Assembly (NCBI GenBank): GCA_934047225.1
Contig: OW203991.1
Span: 1,736,001-1,800,000 of the forward strand
Source: Ypsolopha sequella
Lineage: Eukaryota > Arthropoda > Insecta > Lepidoptera > Ypsolophidae
DNA length: 64,000 bases
Reading direction: 5' to 3'
The notes under the pieces were generated by a model. The model had not been told where the DNA came from and ran no database searches. It saw only the letters and a program-made list of their open reading frames with translations. Below are positions 23,534-34,949 of the stretch, piece after piece. Positions within the stretch are counted from its first letter, which is position 1; each line of letters starts with the position of its first letter. The position numbers and the translations under genes were made by a program.

Positions 23534-23716
23534 TATATAATAAAGCTGATTCTGAAGGCTTTCATTTTAGTTTTAGTGCTGTCAAAACTTAAATTTTGCC
23601 AAAGTAATTTAGCTTCTGTTCCTAAACTCTAAGAACTATTTCGCAATGAACAAAATTTAGTTTTGACAGCACTAAAACTAAAATTAAAGCCTTCAAAATC
23701 GGCTTTAATATTATAC
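23534..23716. mobile_element. MITE family A, copy 2
   Basis: TTTTAGTTTTAGTGCTGTCA (arm) and its complement at 23662-23684, extended outward by AAGGCTTT. Arms are about 57 bp with very few mismatches. Related to 9140-9312. Confidence 0.8.
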
Positions 23717-23864
23717 TAAAATAGTTAAATTTCAAAAAGGCAGAATGAAGGGAATGATTGATAGACAAGAGAAGAAAAGAAAAAAAAGTAAAATTAATTG
23801 AAAATTCAGTAGGTACGTTTTCAAATTGAGGTTCTCTTTGTTTCTGTTGTGTGTACATGGGTAG

Positions 23865-24010
23865 ATAATTATTTATCTCTGCTTGTTGAGACCCGGACCG
23901 TAATGGGCACCAAGCGACCAAATATAGGACTCCTCCCATGTTCTGAGTTGGATGTCTGTGAGTGGTGGTAAAAAAGATTTATTAATGATCCGTGCGGTGA
24001 AGCAGTTATT
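23865..24010 (+). repeat. Dispersed repeat sharing the MITE 20425 centre
   Basis: AATGGGCACCAAGCGACCAA and GATCCGTGCGGTGAA mirror 20620-20715. Orientation is the same in both places. Confidence 0.55.
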
Positions 24011-24094
24011 GAATGATACATATTTAATGTTTTATTGAATGATTTACTTTGCTTATTTTATTTTGTTCCTAAAATATCAAAGTATTTTTTGACA

Positions 24095-24620
24095 CGTTTA
24101 CCGCCATACCCAAAAAGTCCTGAAAATCGAGTAACAAGCAAATTTGACCACTTTTCACAAATGCAAATTGTTGACTCTGTCAAATGTAAAAATCATAATG
24201 ACACTGTGACCGTAATCAGCGACCCCAAAATCTCCCAGAAATTGAGTTTTATACGAATCGGACCACTTTTCACAAATTTCAAACCCTGACAGCGACAAAT
24301 ATCAAAGTAAATTACAAAGTAACACAGTTACCGTGATCAGCTATCTGAAAAACTCACAGAAACCGAGTTACATGTGAATCAGACCACTTTTCACAAAAGT
24401 CTATTTTTGACAGCTGTCAAATGTCACACAAATTGTTGACACCGTTATTGTGATCAGCAACCCTGACAACTCCCGGGAACTAATTTCATTCAAATCGGTT
24501 AAGAAATGATGGAGTTATGGAGAAACTTACCAAAAAATAATAATTTCGGATTGAGATCCTCCTTCTATTTAAAGTCGTTTGAGTCGAAATGAGAACCCCC
24601 TCCATTTTTGAAGTCGGTTA
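24095..24620 (+). repeat. Degenerate tandem block ending in a GAAGTCGGTTAAAAA terminus
   Basis: ACCACTTTTCACAAA recurs at 24148, 24260 and 24384, each followed by GACAG/TGTCAAAT and GTGATCAGC-A-CC. The block closes with a TTTTTGAAGTCGGTTAAAAA end (24606-24624), a terminus I recall from moth repeats. Confidence 0.6.
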
Positions 24621-25028
24621 AAAACCTTGTGTGACCAGATTGATGGATATGAAAGTTGCAAAAGGGATGAGTAAGGATTGTAGCAGATATAAATCTTTGG
24701 TCTCTGCCTATTCCTTTGGAAAAGAGGCGTGAGAATACATAAGACAGTGTTGAAGGTAGATAATGTTTCAAAAAAAATCATTCCGGCGTTAATATTGTAA
24801 CTTAATAAGTGACGCTCTTTATAACAAGCAAAGTATAAAATATTGTCTAATTTCAACACTATATGAAATATTTCATGGTAAAGGTTCAAAATTGTATTTA
24901 CTGCAAGGTTAATCTGTAAATATCACAAAAAATACGTGTCAAAAATACTTATGAGTGAAATTAAATCCTTTTAGATGTATTATTGGAAGAGTCAATTTGC
25001 CACGTTGCAGTACCCTATTTTTTTTTAG

Positions 25029-25448
25029 TTAAGGCGCTCTTATTCCAGAATAGTGACTCTCTGTCTTTTTCTTTACATGTAAGGAGTAAAGAAAATAACC
25101 ACACATTTGTACTTTTTCGTTGTTTTTATCGGTTTTTAAATTGTTTAAAAATGGGGGATATGTTTATTAAAACCCACTTACGTGGTCGACCTAGAAAATT
25201 TAAAGAGCAAAATTACCAGATATGTTTCGTTAATAAAAGAGTGGAATTATGGAAATGGCATGATTTGAAAGGTCTTATTACATGCTGTGTTCCTGAATTA
25301 TTTCTATCGAGCAAATTTTATCTGATCGTGTAACACATGCGTGGAAGACCTAGATAAAGGTTCGAACTATATAGCGTTTTATTTTTTTTGAAGTTTTAGA
25401 CGATATTTGAAAGTTGAAATTACTGATTTTGGGATAAGAGCGCCTTAA
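25029..25448 (+). mobile_element. piggyBac-type MITE, copy 1
   Basis: TTAA at both edges, followed by matching termini AGGCGCTCTTATTCC and (complement) GGGATAAGAGCGCCT. A second copy lies inverted at 59584-60015, also within TTAA. A frame of about 98 codons (from about 25038) is open in both copies and includes HLRGRPRKFKEQNYQICFVN. I recognise no domain. TTAA targeting is the hallmark of piggyBac transposition, so I infer mobilisation by a piggyBac-family enzyme. Confidence 0.85.
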
Positions 25449-25849
25449 TTTCTCTATGCGGTCGGTTCAGTAATGAGAGGCCCTCGGGTTCAATGTAACG
25501 AATTGAACATACTTGTGCGTCGCAGTAGCGGCTTTCATGGCCCTTCTATTCCTTATCAAGCATCGACTGCGTCTCCCACAACTGCAATAGACAGGCTTAT
25601 GTGTGCGAATGATGACGGCGGCGGCCGCGTGTTCGTTATTCCGCCCAGCAGTGGTTGTAGTCCTTTAATGAGGGCTTTAATTGTACATTTCAGAACTGCA
25701 CTGCAGCTGCTCGTTTGTACTGGCACAATACATTACTTCTCGGTCATAGGTATTGTTTTAAATGGTTTGCAAATGAGAATCTTTACAAGTAAAAGTGTTA
25801 AGGAGCTGGCCGTCCGAGTTATTACGTCAAAATATCAATAATGGGGGGA

Positions 25850-26402
25850 GTCTTCCATACAGAAAAAGCGGTCAAGAGCGAGTCAGACTCACATACCCAG
25901 GGTTCCGTAATGCGACAGTTTTGGGAATGTTGCCATTTTGTTTTCGTGAATTTCGCAACCTCTATATTTTTTCTTTAATTTTTACGTAAGCACATATTAC
26001 CATTATTTTTTTCATATTTTTCGGTCTACCAGTTTTGGAGATAAGGGGGGACATACATATTTTTGTGGTTTTTTAAAGATTTCTCGAAACTACTGCCAGT
26101 AAATTAGTAAAAGTATATATTTTTACATTTAACTTTTTAATATCTATAATTTGATACCCATATTGTATTTTCATTTTTGTCACTTTTGTTTTAGAAACAT
26201 TTGAAACAATTTAAAACTTTTCAATTTTTTTTTACACTGTGATATGTAAGCATATTAATGCAATTTTTGTGCCGGATTTCAAGTCTTTATCTTCAACGGT
26301 GCTAAAGTCATGAGGCTGCGACATACGGACGGAAGGACGGACAACGGAGTCTCACCATAAAGGTTCCTTTTGTACCTTTTACGTACTAGTGAACCCTAAA
26401 AA
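25850..26402 (+). repeat. Lepidopteran-type GGGTTCCG repeat, about 550 bp
   Basis: Starts with AAGCGGTCAAGAGCGAGTC and CAGGGTTCCGTA, and ends with GGACGGAAGGACGGACAAC and GTGAACCCTAAAAA. This start/end pairing is a form I recall as abundant in moths. No coding content. Confidence 0.6.
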
Positions 26403-27419
26403 CTGGTTAAGTAGGAGTCGGACCCTCGCACAGGGTAAAAAATTTTACTTTCAGTTATGTAAAACTGACTTAACTTGACACTTACGATCTATTAAACTCT
26501 ATGTACCTAACGGGTCTAAAATATTTGTTAACGGGTCTTTAATAATTAAATATTTGTGGCTTTCAGTTTTTTTTTTCTGTTTTTGCAATAAGATCTACCT
26601 GTAAAAGAAATTTCAAGTTTCCAAGTCAACAGGAACTGCCTTATAGGTTTTGATTCCTTTACGAGTGTCAAAAATTTGTATGAATTTGATTATGTAAAGT
26701 GCAGTTACATTTTTTCGCGTCGAGTTAGAAGCCTGATTTTTTTAAAAGCGCCATCTGTTCGTAGACTTTCCGGGGGCCGAGCAAAGGGGTATATTTATTC
26801 ATTTTGAAGTACGGAACTCTAAAAAAACATTGCTTTAACAACAAAATTGACTTTGTAACACAGATCATAAATATACAGAAATATATTCAGTTATGTGACA
26901 GGGTGGTAATTTAATAATGATAATAAGATGATTATAGGGAGAGGTGTCATGAAAACAGCAAAACTCGATGACGTAGTATATGGACTGCCCCCAAATGGAG
27001 TACATTTTCATTAATTTTGACGAAAGCATTGACGAGAGACTCAGAGCGCTCCGGAAGTACCTTGCGACTCTCTCGGTACGCTCTCATGACGTCACGCCGG
27101 GACATGTCGAGTCGCTTCGCAGCATCGTTCGTGACAAACCACAGCCGAAGTGATTGAAAGGATTGACAGTTAGTTAGGTCTTGATTTAATTGTTCAGAGT
27201 GTGCTAGCCGTATTTGCAACATTCACAAGAGGCTACTGTTATGCACCTCTGTAGGTTAATACGCGCAAATGCTTATCTAAAAAAAATAATATGTGTAGAG
27301 ACAAAACTGAAAGAGAGATTAATTTTATGGTAATGGCAACGAAAAAATAGCTAAATACTTGGATTATTCGCAGTAGTTCCATTGCCTAATCATATGAGTC
27401 TTTTATTTTGTTTTTTCTA
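26403..27419. other. No gene seen
   Basis: A 91-codon minus frame (26947-27222) has no recognisable motif. The rest is AT-rich. Confidence 0.35.
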
Positions 27420-27775
27420 TCCATCCATCCATCGGCTTAGTTCGTCCACTGCTGGATATAAGCCTTTCCAGGACTTTGCCACTCCCGGCGGTCATCCTGG
27501 AAGAATTGCCCATACTCACACACGCTGGGCAGGCGGGTTGGTCAGCGCGGTGCCGGAACCCTCGCACCAGTGACGCCACTGCCCGTCACCAGCTTGTTTC
27601 ATATAAGATCCGGCTATCAAAGATGGATATACCGCCATCAATCGGTCCCAGGCATCATGTGCCACCTAGTTATTTGCCCGTGAGCTGTCCTCTTACTCTC
27701 CTCCGAATAACTTCGAGGGAGTCTCCAAGTAAGATGGTGGTACCTCTACAGTCGAGCCGGGCATCAGCTCTACCA
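27420..27775 (-). repeat. Dispersed retroposon fragment (copy 2)
   Basis: Reverse complement of 5301-5675: shared blocks include CAGCAGTGGACGAACTAAGC on the minus strand, GCGAGGGTTCCGGCACCGCG and GTAGAGGTACCACCATCTTA. The two copies bound 22 kb in opposite orientation. Confidence 0.65.
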
Positions 27776-27948
27776 CCTGGTACCTTTTTTCTAGGTAAAT
27801 AAATAATTTGTTGAAGACAATAAGTTATGAATTTAATTAGTTAAATAGAGTTTACAATGATGACGTTTTGTTAGTAAAAATAGAGATAGTCTACACAAAC
27901 AAGATTTACTATGGAGCCAAACCTGAAATAGCGAAAAAAATAGTTATT

Positions 27949-28370
27949 TAAGATACACGTGCGGAAAGTAAGGTTTTATACGAATAAGTGCCAAATTGAA
28001 AACACGAGCGCAGCGAGTGTTTTCATTGGCACGCATTCGGATAAAAACCTTTTACGCTCAAGTATCTTACAACATTTTTCAATGCATTTTGCGAGGAAAT
28101 ACAACAAAAAAATAAGTATAATAAAGAATGGTGTTTATCATCATTCAATTATTGCTAGAGCGCGCATACTTATAAATAATTGTTTTTTTTTTGGACAGCA
28201 AAACCTCCTTGCATCTTTGTAATTTTTTAAATTTTATGACTTGCACCATGCACCACAGAGTCAAAAAATTAAAAAAATTACTTTATTTCACGCGTGAAAT
28301 AAAGAGTCGGTTTCCGCATAATTTTGTTACACAAAAAAAGAAAACTTTACGAGCAACTGCATTGAAAAAG
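27949..28370 (+). mobile_element. Hairpin-ended element E, copy 1
   Basis: A roughly 120-bp imperfect foldback (27949-28069) has the loop region GAGCGCAGCGAG. It is followed by TTTTTCAATGCAT and, at the far end, its complement TGCATTGAAAAA (28358-28369). The same layout recurs at 48861-49250, and a member without the hairpin at 43370-43625. No transposase is encoded. Confidence 0.65.
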
Positions 28371-28924
28371 CTTTTTCATAACAAAACAGTTGTTCCATTA
28401 AAGAAATATACTTACATTCCTACTTCACTAAAAACTGTAACTTGTATTCCATAGTAAAAATTGTTTATATAGACGATTACTGTCTCTAGATTTCAGCTTT
28501 TCATCAACTTAAATGCAGCTAGTATAATAAATAAATAATTCTAAATTAGTCTGTGATAAAAACCCATTCGTAACACAATACTTTCATTAAAATGAACTTC
28601 TTAATCTTAGAATATCCACCCATGTTCTCAACTATCCTCCACACCTCTCATCCCGCATCAGCACGGTCCTTGATCCCCATTGTTCGGAGCAACAAGGTGT
28701 GACGCACAGATAAGCAATGTCATTGTACCCTTCAGAGGTTCCTTTCGGGAGGACGAGGTCTTGCAGGCGTTCGGATGTTACATGATGGGCTATTGTCTTA
28801 TGAGGTTAACGCTTGACGTTAAGATTAGTTTTGGTTGAATTCAGACTTTATCTAGATCGGAGTGTGCCAGCATTCGTAATCTAAAAATATTGCGCTCCCT
28901 TTTTGGTACAAGTTTACAGCTTTA

Positions 28925-29070
28925 AAAATACGTCACGTCACGACACGACATTATAACCCTGAGGGGATGTCAGAAGTGTTTTCGCGTGAGGCGACTGTCA
29001 CTGTTCACCGACTTACTTTGGGCACAAATACACGCTTTTTAGGGTATGCAGGTTTACCCCATAGTATTTT
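28925..29070 (-). repeat. SINE-body-like repeat
   Basis: Minus strand reads AAACCTGCATACCCTAAAAA then GCGTGTATTTGTGCCC, matching 7944-7977. No tRNA head visible. Confidence 0.5.
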
Positions 29071-29567
29071 CCTTTACTCTTCAAGTGGTATACAAATATT
29101 ATCTGGAAAACTCACAGGCTTACCGACTCAGAAAACAATGGTTTAAAAAAAAACGCGACGTCTCGCTGTTATATAAACAGTTTTAATTAAATGAAAAGAC
29201 CTTTTAGAAATTAAAAGAAAATTTTGTACAACCGAATTCGAGTAACTATCACACTCAATTTCAATTTTAAAACATGTGCAGATTGCTTTCTGATACACAT
29301 CGGCTTTATGCAAGTGACGGTAAAACCGTATTCAAAGCAGTAATAAAGACGATAACTAAAGGTAATACTTGTATATACGAACAATTTTCACTATGGTGCC
29401 ACTATTTACCTTTTCTTTAAAACAGCAGATCTTTTTGCAATTCAAGCGTTTAGCACGATTACTCTTTTTAGCAACAAAAAAGGTAGTAAACTATAAAGTT
29501 TTAATCGTTGTATTTGAACATTTTGTCACAAAATAGAAACTACCAGAAGGCCGACTCGACGACGGAA

Positions 29568-29688
29568 CGAAAACAGACGCACACATGCATAGACACGTAC
29601 GTATGATGATCTCGGCAGAATTTCGTATTGGCATTCACCTGCCAAGATCGTCGTACGTCGTACGTATGTGTGCGTGCGCCTGTTTTCG
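29568..29688. mobile_element. Short foldback element
   Basis: CGAAAACAGACGCACACATG at the left faces CGTGCGCCTGTTTTCG at the right, with ACGTACG blocks and a CTCGGCAG/CTGCCAAGA inner part. Arms are about 50 bp, imperfect. Confidence 0.6.
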
Positions 29689-29894
29689 CTAGTTATGCGG
29701 AGTAAACATTCTGTAAGTGGTTATTATGTGACTTTGTGGAGTAACAATGAGAGTTACGATGAGTCACCACTGATAACGTCATCGCGCGATATATTTTTTT
29801 ATTGTTATCGTGAACGGGTAATCTCTTCTCACGACTCTCTTCTCTACTCAGATGTGGGACCGCGCTCGACTAAATGATATCTGAATAGTACGCT

Positions 29895-29954
29895 CCTATT
29901 TTCGGTCGCTCGTCGCTATGCAGTCTTCGACCAAAATAAATGGACGGGCCATAG
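29895..29954 (+). mobile_element. Left inverted arm of the outermost DNA element
   Basis: TTCGACCAAAATAAATGGAC then GGGCC is found as its complement at 42886-42915, with further weaker matches (GTCGCTCG/CGAGCGG). The LTR retrotransposon starts at the end of this arm, so it entered an older TIR element. Confidence 0.6.
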
Positions 29955-30541
29955 TGTTAGCTATTTTTATATGTTTAGTATTTATTAGACCATAACTTGA
30001 TTGTATCTACTTTATTTATCAAGTCAATTATTATTCAGTTCAGCTTCAAATGGGAAACGTCGCTTGCCGTAAGGTTGGTGCCAACTAGTTTTAATGGAAC
30101 ATTCCGTCAAACCCTTTGTTCAAATATCTTACTTTTTCAAAACACCAACCTTACGGTCAGTCTTGTATTAGCGCATTTTATATTAAAATAATCGTTATGA
30201 ATTATTGACACCGTAGCCACTGATTTCATCAATCAAAAATAGTTATTCTAATTATCAACAATTAAAACAGGAAATGGCACTACTCGTGAGGTTGGTATAA
30301 CTGCTGAAAAATCTCTGTGGTGACAGCGAAATGAGCCGCCAAAAAGGGAAGAAATGGCGGCAGAGAACTGGAACCTCACGGGCAGTGATCATTCCGCAGC
30401 CGAGGTGATAGTTTGCGATAGTGTCCTTCTATTGGAATAAATTTCATGTAAGTTGAACTTTGGTATTTTATTTTACTCTTTTAGTGGCTAGCAGTGTGTG
30501 GCAAAAATGACGAAGCACTTCAGGTAGCCTAAACGCTAACA
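29955..30541 (+). repeat. 5' LTR
   Basis: Ends are TGTTAGC and GCTAACA. It contains two internal inverted repeats: CCGTAAGGTTGGTG (30067) with CACCAACCTTACGG (30143), and CGTGAGGTT with AACCTCACG around 30285-30380. A possible donor-like CATGTAAGT lies near 30446. Confidence 0.95.
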
Positions 30542-30550
30542 TTTTCAGAA

Positions 30551-30567
30551 GTGGTGACGATTCAGCG
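30551..30567 (+). promoter_or_regulatory. Possible primer-binding site
   Basis: About ten bases after the 5' LTR the sequence TGGTGACGATTCAG begins with TGG, as a site complementary to a tRNA CCA end would. The tRNA is not identified. Confidence 0.35.
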
Positions 30568-30836
30568 CAAAAATATATAAATCAATAATAATAAAATTCA
30601 TAAACCGTGAGGGCTACCCTAGCAATGCATAAGTGACGCGTGAATATTGTTTTGACGAATGTAGAAGCTAACGTAGTATTCTTCTACCAACATATTTTCT
30701 TTTTCTGATTTTTTTTTTTTTTTTCGATTTATGCCACGCACGACTACTAAAACTAACCGTGATGAAACTTATTGTTTTATTTATTTATTTTTTTGTATAA
30801 ATTCCAAAGCTGGGAGTACATAAATGTTTCTTTATG

Positions 30837-32710
30837 GTAAGTACATAAGAACTAATTATTCCTCAACCATCCTTGTTGTAAGGTTGTCTAAAGTATTTGA
30901 CCAGGGCACTCTCTGGTAATACTTTCATCAGCTAGGTTTCATAAAATATTTTGGCTAGGGCTACTCTCTGGCAATATTTTTTTGAAACTTATTTTACAAT
31001 AAAACTTTTTATCCTTTACTTATCCTTGTCGTAAGGTTGTCTAAAGTATTTGATCAGGGCACTCTCTGGTAATACTTTCATCAGCTAGGTTTCATAAAAT
31101 ATTTTGGCTAGGGCTACTCTCTGGCAATATTTTTTTGAAACTTATTTTACAATAAAACTTGTTATCCTTTACTTATCCTTGTTGTAAGGTTGTCTAAAGT
31201 ATTTGATCAGGGCACTCTCTGGTATTACTTTCATCAGCCAGGTTTCATAAAATATTTTGGCTAGGGCTACTCTCTGGCAATATTTTTTTGAAACTTATTT
31301 TACAATAAAACTTTTTATCCTTTACTTATCCTTGTTGTAAGGTTGTCTAAAGTATTTGATCAGGGCACTCTCTGGTAATACTTTCATCAGCTAGGTTTCA
31401 TAAAATATTTTGGCTAGGGCTACTCTCTGGCAATATTTTTTTGAAACTTATTTTACAATAAAACTTTTTATCCTTTACTTATCCTTGTTGTAAGGTTGTC
31501 TAAAGTATTTGACCAGGGCACTCTCTGGTAATACTTTCATCAGCTAGGTTTCATAAAATATTTTGGCTAGGCCTACTCTCTGGCAATATTTTTTTGAAAC
31601 TTATTTTACAATAAAACTTTTTATCCTTTACTTATCCTTGTTGTAAGGTTGTCTAAAGTATTTGATCAGGGCACTCTCTGGTATTACTTTCATCAGCCAG
31701 GTTTCATAAAATATTTTGGCTAGGGCTACTCTCTGGCAATATTTTTTTTGAAACTTATTTTACAATAAAACTTGTTATCCTTTACTTATCCTTGTTGTAA
31801 GGTTGTCTAAAGTATTTGATCAGGGCACTCTCTGGTAATACTTTCACCAGCTAGGTTTCATAAAATATTTTGGCTAGGGCTACTCTCTGGCAATATTTTT
31901 TTTGAAACTTCTTTTACAATAAAACTTTTTATCCTTTACTTATCCTTGTTGTAAGGTTGTCTAAAGTATTTGATCAGGGCACTCTCTGGTATTACTTTCA
32001 TCAGCCAGGTTTCATAAAATATTTTGGCTAGAGCTACTCTCTGGCAATATTTTTTTTGAAACTTATTTTACAATAAAACTTGTTATCCTTTACTTATCCT
32101 TGTTGTAAGGTTGTCTAAAGTATTTGATCAGGGCACTCTCTGGTAATACTTTCACCAGCTAGGTTTCATAAAATATTTTGGCTAGGGCTACTCTCTGGCA
32201 ATATTTTTTTTGAAACTTCTTTTACAATAAAACTTTTTATCCTTTACTTATCCTTGTTGTAAGGTTGTCTAAAGTATTTGATCAGGGCACTCTCTGGTAT
32301 TACTTTCATCAGCCAGGTTTCATAAAATATTTTGGCTAGGGCTACTCTCTGGCAATATTTTTTTGAAACTTATTTTACAATAAAACTTTTTATCCTTTAC
32401 TTATCCTTGTTGTAAGGTTGTCTAAAGTATTTGATCAGGGCACTCTCTGGTACTACTTTCATCAGCCAGGTTTCATAAAATATTTTGGCTAGGGCTACTC
32501 TCTGGCAATATTTTTTTGAAACTTATCTTACAATAAAACTTTTTATCCTTTACTTATCCTTCTTGTAAGTTTGTCTAAAATATTTTGACTAGGGCTACTC
32601 TCTGGCAATATTTTTTTGAAACTTATTTTACAATTATTTCACCGAAGTCTTAGTCTTGATTTTGTTTTTGTTAAAGAGTAGTATGTCTGTGATTTTGTTT
32701 TATATTTCAG
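30837..32710 (+). other. Predicted leader intron holding the hairpin array
   Basis: A strong donor (ATG/GTAAGTAC, 30834-30844) precedes the repeat array. A good acceptor (pyrimidine-rich TTTTATATTTCAG ending 32710) follows it, nine bases before the ATGG gag start at 32719. An upstream ATG at 30824 would be in frame with that start after splicing. Inferred from consensus only. Confidence 0.5.
30871..32640 (+). repeat. 153-154-bp tandem array of paired hairpins
   Basis: Unit starts: 30871, 31024, 31177, 31330, 31483, 31636, 31790, 31944, 32098, 32252, 32405, with a half unit from 32558. Each unit contains two related half-units. Half A folds as AAAGTATT-TG-ACCAG, loop GGCACTCT, CTGGTAATACTTT. 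Half B folds as AAAATATT-TTG-GCTAG, loop GGCTACTCT, CTGGCAATATTTT. G-C in A becomes A-T in B, and A-T becomes G-C, so pairing is kept. Units 31790-32097 and 32098-32404 form a nearly identical 308-bp higher-order pair. Confidence 0.92.
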
Positions 32711-32718
32711 CTTTTGCC

Positions 32719-34375
32719 ATGGAGTCTGATGACGCTGGACGAGATCTGGTGATATTAAATCAACCTGACCTAAATCTTATGTCATCACCGATTCTGCCAT
32801 CTCGACCTGTTGGCAACCACAGTCACCAGTTTTTGGAAGGAAATCTACACGGCAGCCATCACCACTCCAGGACTCGAGACCGAACAGAACGAGAAGGACA
32901 ACGATTGTCGCTAGTCAATCGTCGGCCACAGCCATCAAGGTTATCACAAAGACGATTAATTACACCAGACTTGAGGTCTAACCACCAGCCCCAAAATCAA
33001 GAAGGAAATGGTTTAGACGGCCGTTCACCTAGCCGCTATCACCATCGCGTATCACAAAGCCGACAGAGTCGGCGCCGTTCCAGATCCAGTGAACAAGCAG
33101 AACGTCATCGCTACAACCGGTCACGAACACCGCTAGAGTTTCGACAGTGTGGGCAATCAACGAGGGTATCACCAAGTCCTGTTTCTGTACACGACCACCA
33201 TCTGCGCAGTCGATCAAGAAGTAATCTACGCAGCCGGTCTCCTGGCTACCACCGCGATTACATATCACCAAACCAGCAATATCGAGGCCGCTCCAGGTCT
33301 TCTAACCGAATTGAACGCCGTTTCCGTTACCGGTCCCGAACACCACGGGGACCTCGGCGTTACGGGCGAACGCACGATCGCCGCAGCTCCCATCGTTCGC
33401 GCCGGCGGTCAAACCACTGGTCTCAGGGACGGTTTGATCACAGCTCTTGCAGCCGATCGGACCAGAATCATCGTAGTCACCGATCTCGCAGCCAGCGAGA
33501 TTGTTTTCCAAGTCACCGTGCACATGATTATCAACGTTCACCAAGCCGGCAACAACGAGGAGCCAAATATGATGAAGCGACGAGGTCAGTGCATATCAAT
33601 AAGTCTAATGATCACTTTAACCAACTGATAGACGCTTTAAAATTGGTTAGTCAAACTAAAGATGTCGATAAATTAAGTACAATAAATGCCATTCCTGAAT
33701 TTGACCCATCCAAAAGGGAACAGACGATGACTATGTGGTTACATAAAAGTAAATGAATGTGCGACTATTTATAATTGGACGGAGAAACACACAATACATT
33801 ATGCGTTACCCAAATTGAAAGGTGTTGCTCAAAGATGGTACGAAGGTCTTTCGTCTGTTCTTTTTACGTGGGGTGAATGGCAATCTAAATTATTAGCAGC
33901 TTTTCCTTCTGAAGAAAATTACGGACAAATGTTAACTGACATGCTAGCAAAAAGAGCTCGCTTCGCCGATTCTCTTGAAGATTACTATTATAACAAGGTA
34001 GCATTGGTTAATAGATGTGGTATAACAGGAAAACGGGCCGTTGAGTGTATACTGCATGGTATCGATGACCGTTCCATACGATTAGGTGCAGAGGCAGTGC
34101 AATACAATGACCCTAACAGCCTATTAGCATATCTTAGGAATACTAGAAACGTTGGGAATGTAGATAATAAACAGATGGGAAAAACTCAATTCTCACAACC
34201 AAGATTAAAAGCCAAGGTACACTGTTATAACTGTAAACAAGAGGGTCATGTTACAAAACAGTGTTCTCGACCGATAAAACGGTGTGGCAAATGTTCAAAG
34301 TTTGGTCATGATACCGAAGAATGTTATTCAAAGCTTGCCACAATACCGGCCGGGAAAACTGTTGGCAGTGAATGA
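32719..34375 (+). pseudogene. Gag polyprotein of the LTR element, frameshifted
   Basis: Gag packages element RNA into particles. Part one (ATG 32719 to stop 33756) has a long Arg/Ser-rich region (RSRSNLRSRSP-type repeats, roughly residues 50-290) and then enters the capsid at IPEFDPSKREQTMTMWLHK. A frame change near 33750 moves the capsid into the frame ending 34375, which includes YALPKLKGVAQRWYEGLSSV upstream of and after the methionine at 33815. Two CCHC zinc knuckles follow: CYNCKQEGHVTKQC and CGKCSKFGHDTEEC. I chose 32719 because its context is GCCATGG and it directly follows the acceptor. Another in-frame ATG is at 32683. The SR-rich N-terminus is unusual and could bind RNA or splicing factors. 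Opposite-strand frames here are shadows. Confidence 0.8.
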
Positions 34376-34450
34376 TAGTCGGTTGCCACTATCAGGAATA
34401 AATAGGGACAACATTGGCCCTTCAAAGCCTATTGATAAGTTTTTTTTAAA

Positions 34451-34949
34451 TTGGTAACAATAAATGAAATCCCAATTGAGGCTTTCATTGATTTAGGTAG
34501 CGAGTGTTCAATGATTAAGCTTACAGAGTCAATTAAAATGAATTTAACTCTCGATAATCACGATCAACCTCTTCTCAGAGGATTTGGTAAATCAGTTGTG
34601 AAAGCTTTAGGTAGCAGTAAAGTTAAGGTTATTGTAGATGATGTCGATGCTATATTGGATATACTGATTGTGCCAGATCAGGCTATGCACGTACCCGTGA
34701 TGATCGGTCAGACTTTCACGGAGCAGCCACACGTTGTTGTCAATAAGACAAGTAATAGTTTACATTTTTCTCAGCTACATAATCCCAGTGCAAATACCAG
34801 GAAAATCAAACTGTTTTGTAAGAATATTACTTCTTTTACGGGAACTAACGTTATTGAAGTATACACTGATGTGAACTCTAACGTGGAAGTTTATCTTGAG
34901 GGTGGTCTTCGCATACAAGACGGCTTACGATATTATGTTTTACCTGGCC
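34451..34949 (+). pseudogene. Retroviral-type aspartic protease remnant
   Basis: The protease cuts Gag and Pol into mature parts. The frame has IEAFIDLGSECSMIKL, where the active site is normally Asp-Thr/Ser-Gly; here it reads Asp-Leu-Gly, so activity is doubtful. A hydrophobic ILDILIVPDQAMHVPVMIGQ block follows, like the flap and C-terminal strands of the fold. After about residue 160 the homology changes abruptly to the integrase core in another frame, with no reverse transcriptase or RNase H between. About 75 bp of non-coding sequence separates it from the Gag stop. Confidence 0.7.

Noticed and set aside
30871..32640. CRISPR-like array
   Set aside because: Whole units repeat with no unique spacers, and the context is a eukaryotic LTR element.
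33029..33628. Frames of 80-159 codons on both strands over the SR-rich Gag region
   Set aside because: They are shadows of the repetitive Arg/Ser codons of Gag.
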